Assembly (NCBI GenBank): GCA_903860085.1
Contig: CAIOPD010000119.1
Coordinates: 1 to 5,346 of the forward strand
DNA from: an uncultured Pseudomonadota bacterium
GTDB lineage: Bacteria; Pseudomonadota; Gammaproteobacteria; Burkholderiales; Methylophilaceae
Reading direction: 5' to 3'
Length of the DNA: 5,346 bases
Each line of letters opens with the position of its first letter. The stretch's first letter is position 1. The notes under the pieces were generated by a model. It worked only from the letters and a program-made list of their open reading frames with translations. It had not been told where the DNA came from and did no database searches. The position numbers and the translations under genes were made by a program. Shown here piece by piece: positions 5,279 to 5,346 of this stretch.

Positions 5279-5346
5279 CTATTCTCGGTGGTAGGGATGG
5301 TTTTGTATGACTGAGTGCGCGCGATAAAGTTGCTCAGCCAGCATTA
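5279..5346 (-). CDS. 3' end of an unrecognised gene upstream of the photolyase (partial)
   Basis: The minus strand is open from the window edge to a TAG at 5279-5281. It encodes at least 21 residues ending in RAHSVIQNHPYHRE; the other two minus frames are closed near the edge. Its stop lies one base before the photolyase TTG, and the GAGAA ribosome site is formed by its last codons. That is the geometry of a translationally coupled operon. The tail is too short to name a family, and 22 open codons can arise by chance, so this is tentative. Confidence 0.4.
   Translation of the reverse strand, partial: MLAEQLYRAHSVIQNHPYHRE

Noticed and set aside
1..5346. CRISPR arrays, tRNA, rRNA or insertion sequences
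   Set aside because: No regularly spaced repeats, cloverleaf-like segments or transposase-like proteins were seen.

Overview
The window looks like chromosomal DNA from a Gram-negative proteobacterium. It encodes an outer-membrane MlaA lipoprotein, the TldE/PmbA subunit of a protease complex and a class I photolyase. The moderate base composition and the protein flavour suggest a betaproteobacterium, possibly Methylophilaceae, but the lineage is a guess from memory and not shown by the sequence.

Layout, left to right. Positions 1-47 are a short leader with no clear signal. Positions 48-1388 (+) encode PmbA/TldE. Positions 1389-1441 are a 53-bp convergent gap holding the left copy of a 16-bp direct repeat. 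Positions 1442-2597 (-) hold a two-gene operon: an XRE-type helix-turn-helix regulator/antitoxin, followed with a small overlap by an AbiEii-like nucleotidyltransferase toxin. Positions 2598-2743 are its promoter/operator zone, with a sigma70-like promoter whose -35 box lies in a 9-bp perfect inverted repeat and which predicts an almost leaderless mRNA. Positions 2744-2759 are the right copy of the 16-bp direct repeat. Positions 2817-2843 are the intrinsic terminator of mlaA. Positions 2900-3637 (-) encode MlaA, with its own good promoter at 3676-3704. Positions 3805-5277 (-) encode the photolyase, apparently started at TTG one base after the stop of an unrecognised upstream gene that runs off the right edge.

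The main inference is that the toxin-antitoxin-like pair is a compact accessory cassette, dropped between the convergent housekeeping genes pmbA and mlaA. Removing the stretch between the two 16-bp repeats leaves an ordinary convergent gap of about 170 bp that ends in the mlaA terminator. No transposase or integrase lies in the cassette. The housekeeping genes do not form one pathway: TldE works in peptide processing and degradation, MlaA in phospholipid asymmetry of the outer membrane, and the photolyase in light-driven repair of pyrimidine dimers. The photolyase carries a noteworthy change: by alignment to remembered E. coli PhrB, the outermost tryptophan of its electron-transfer triad is a phenylalanine (F308).
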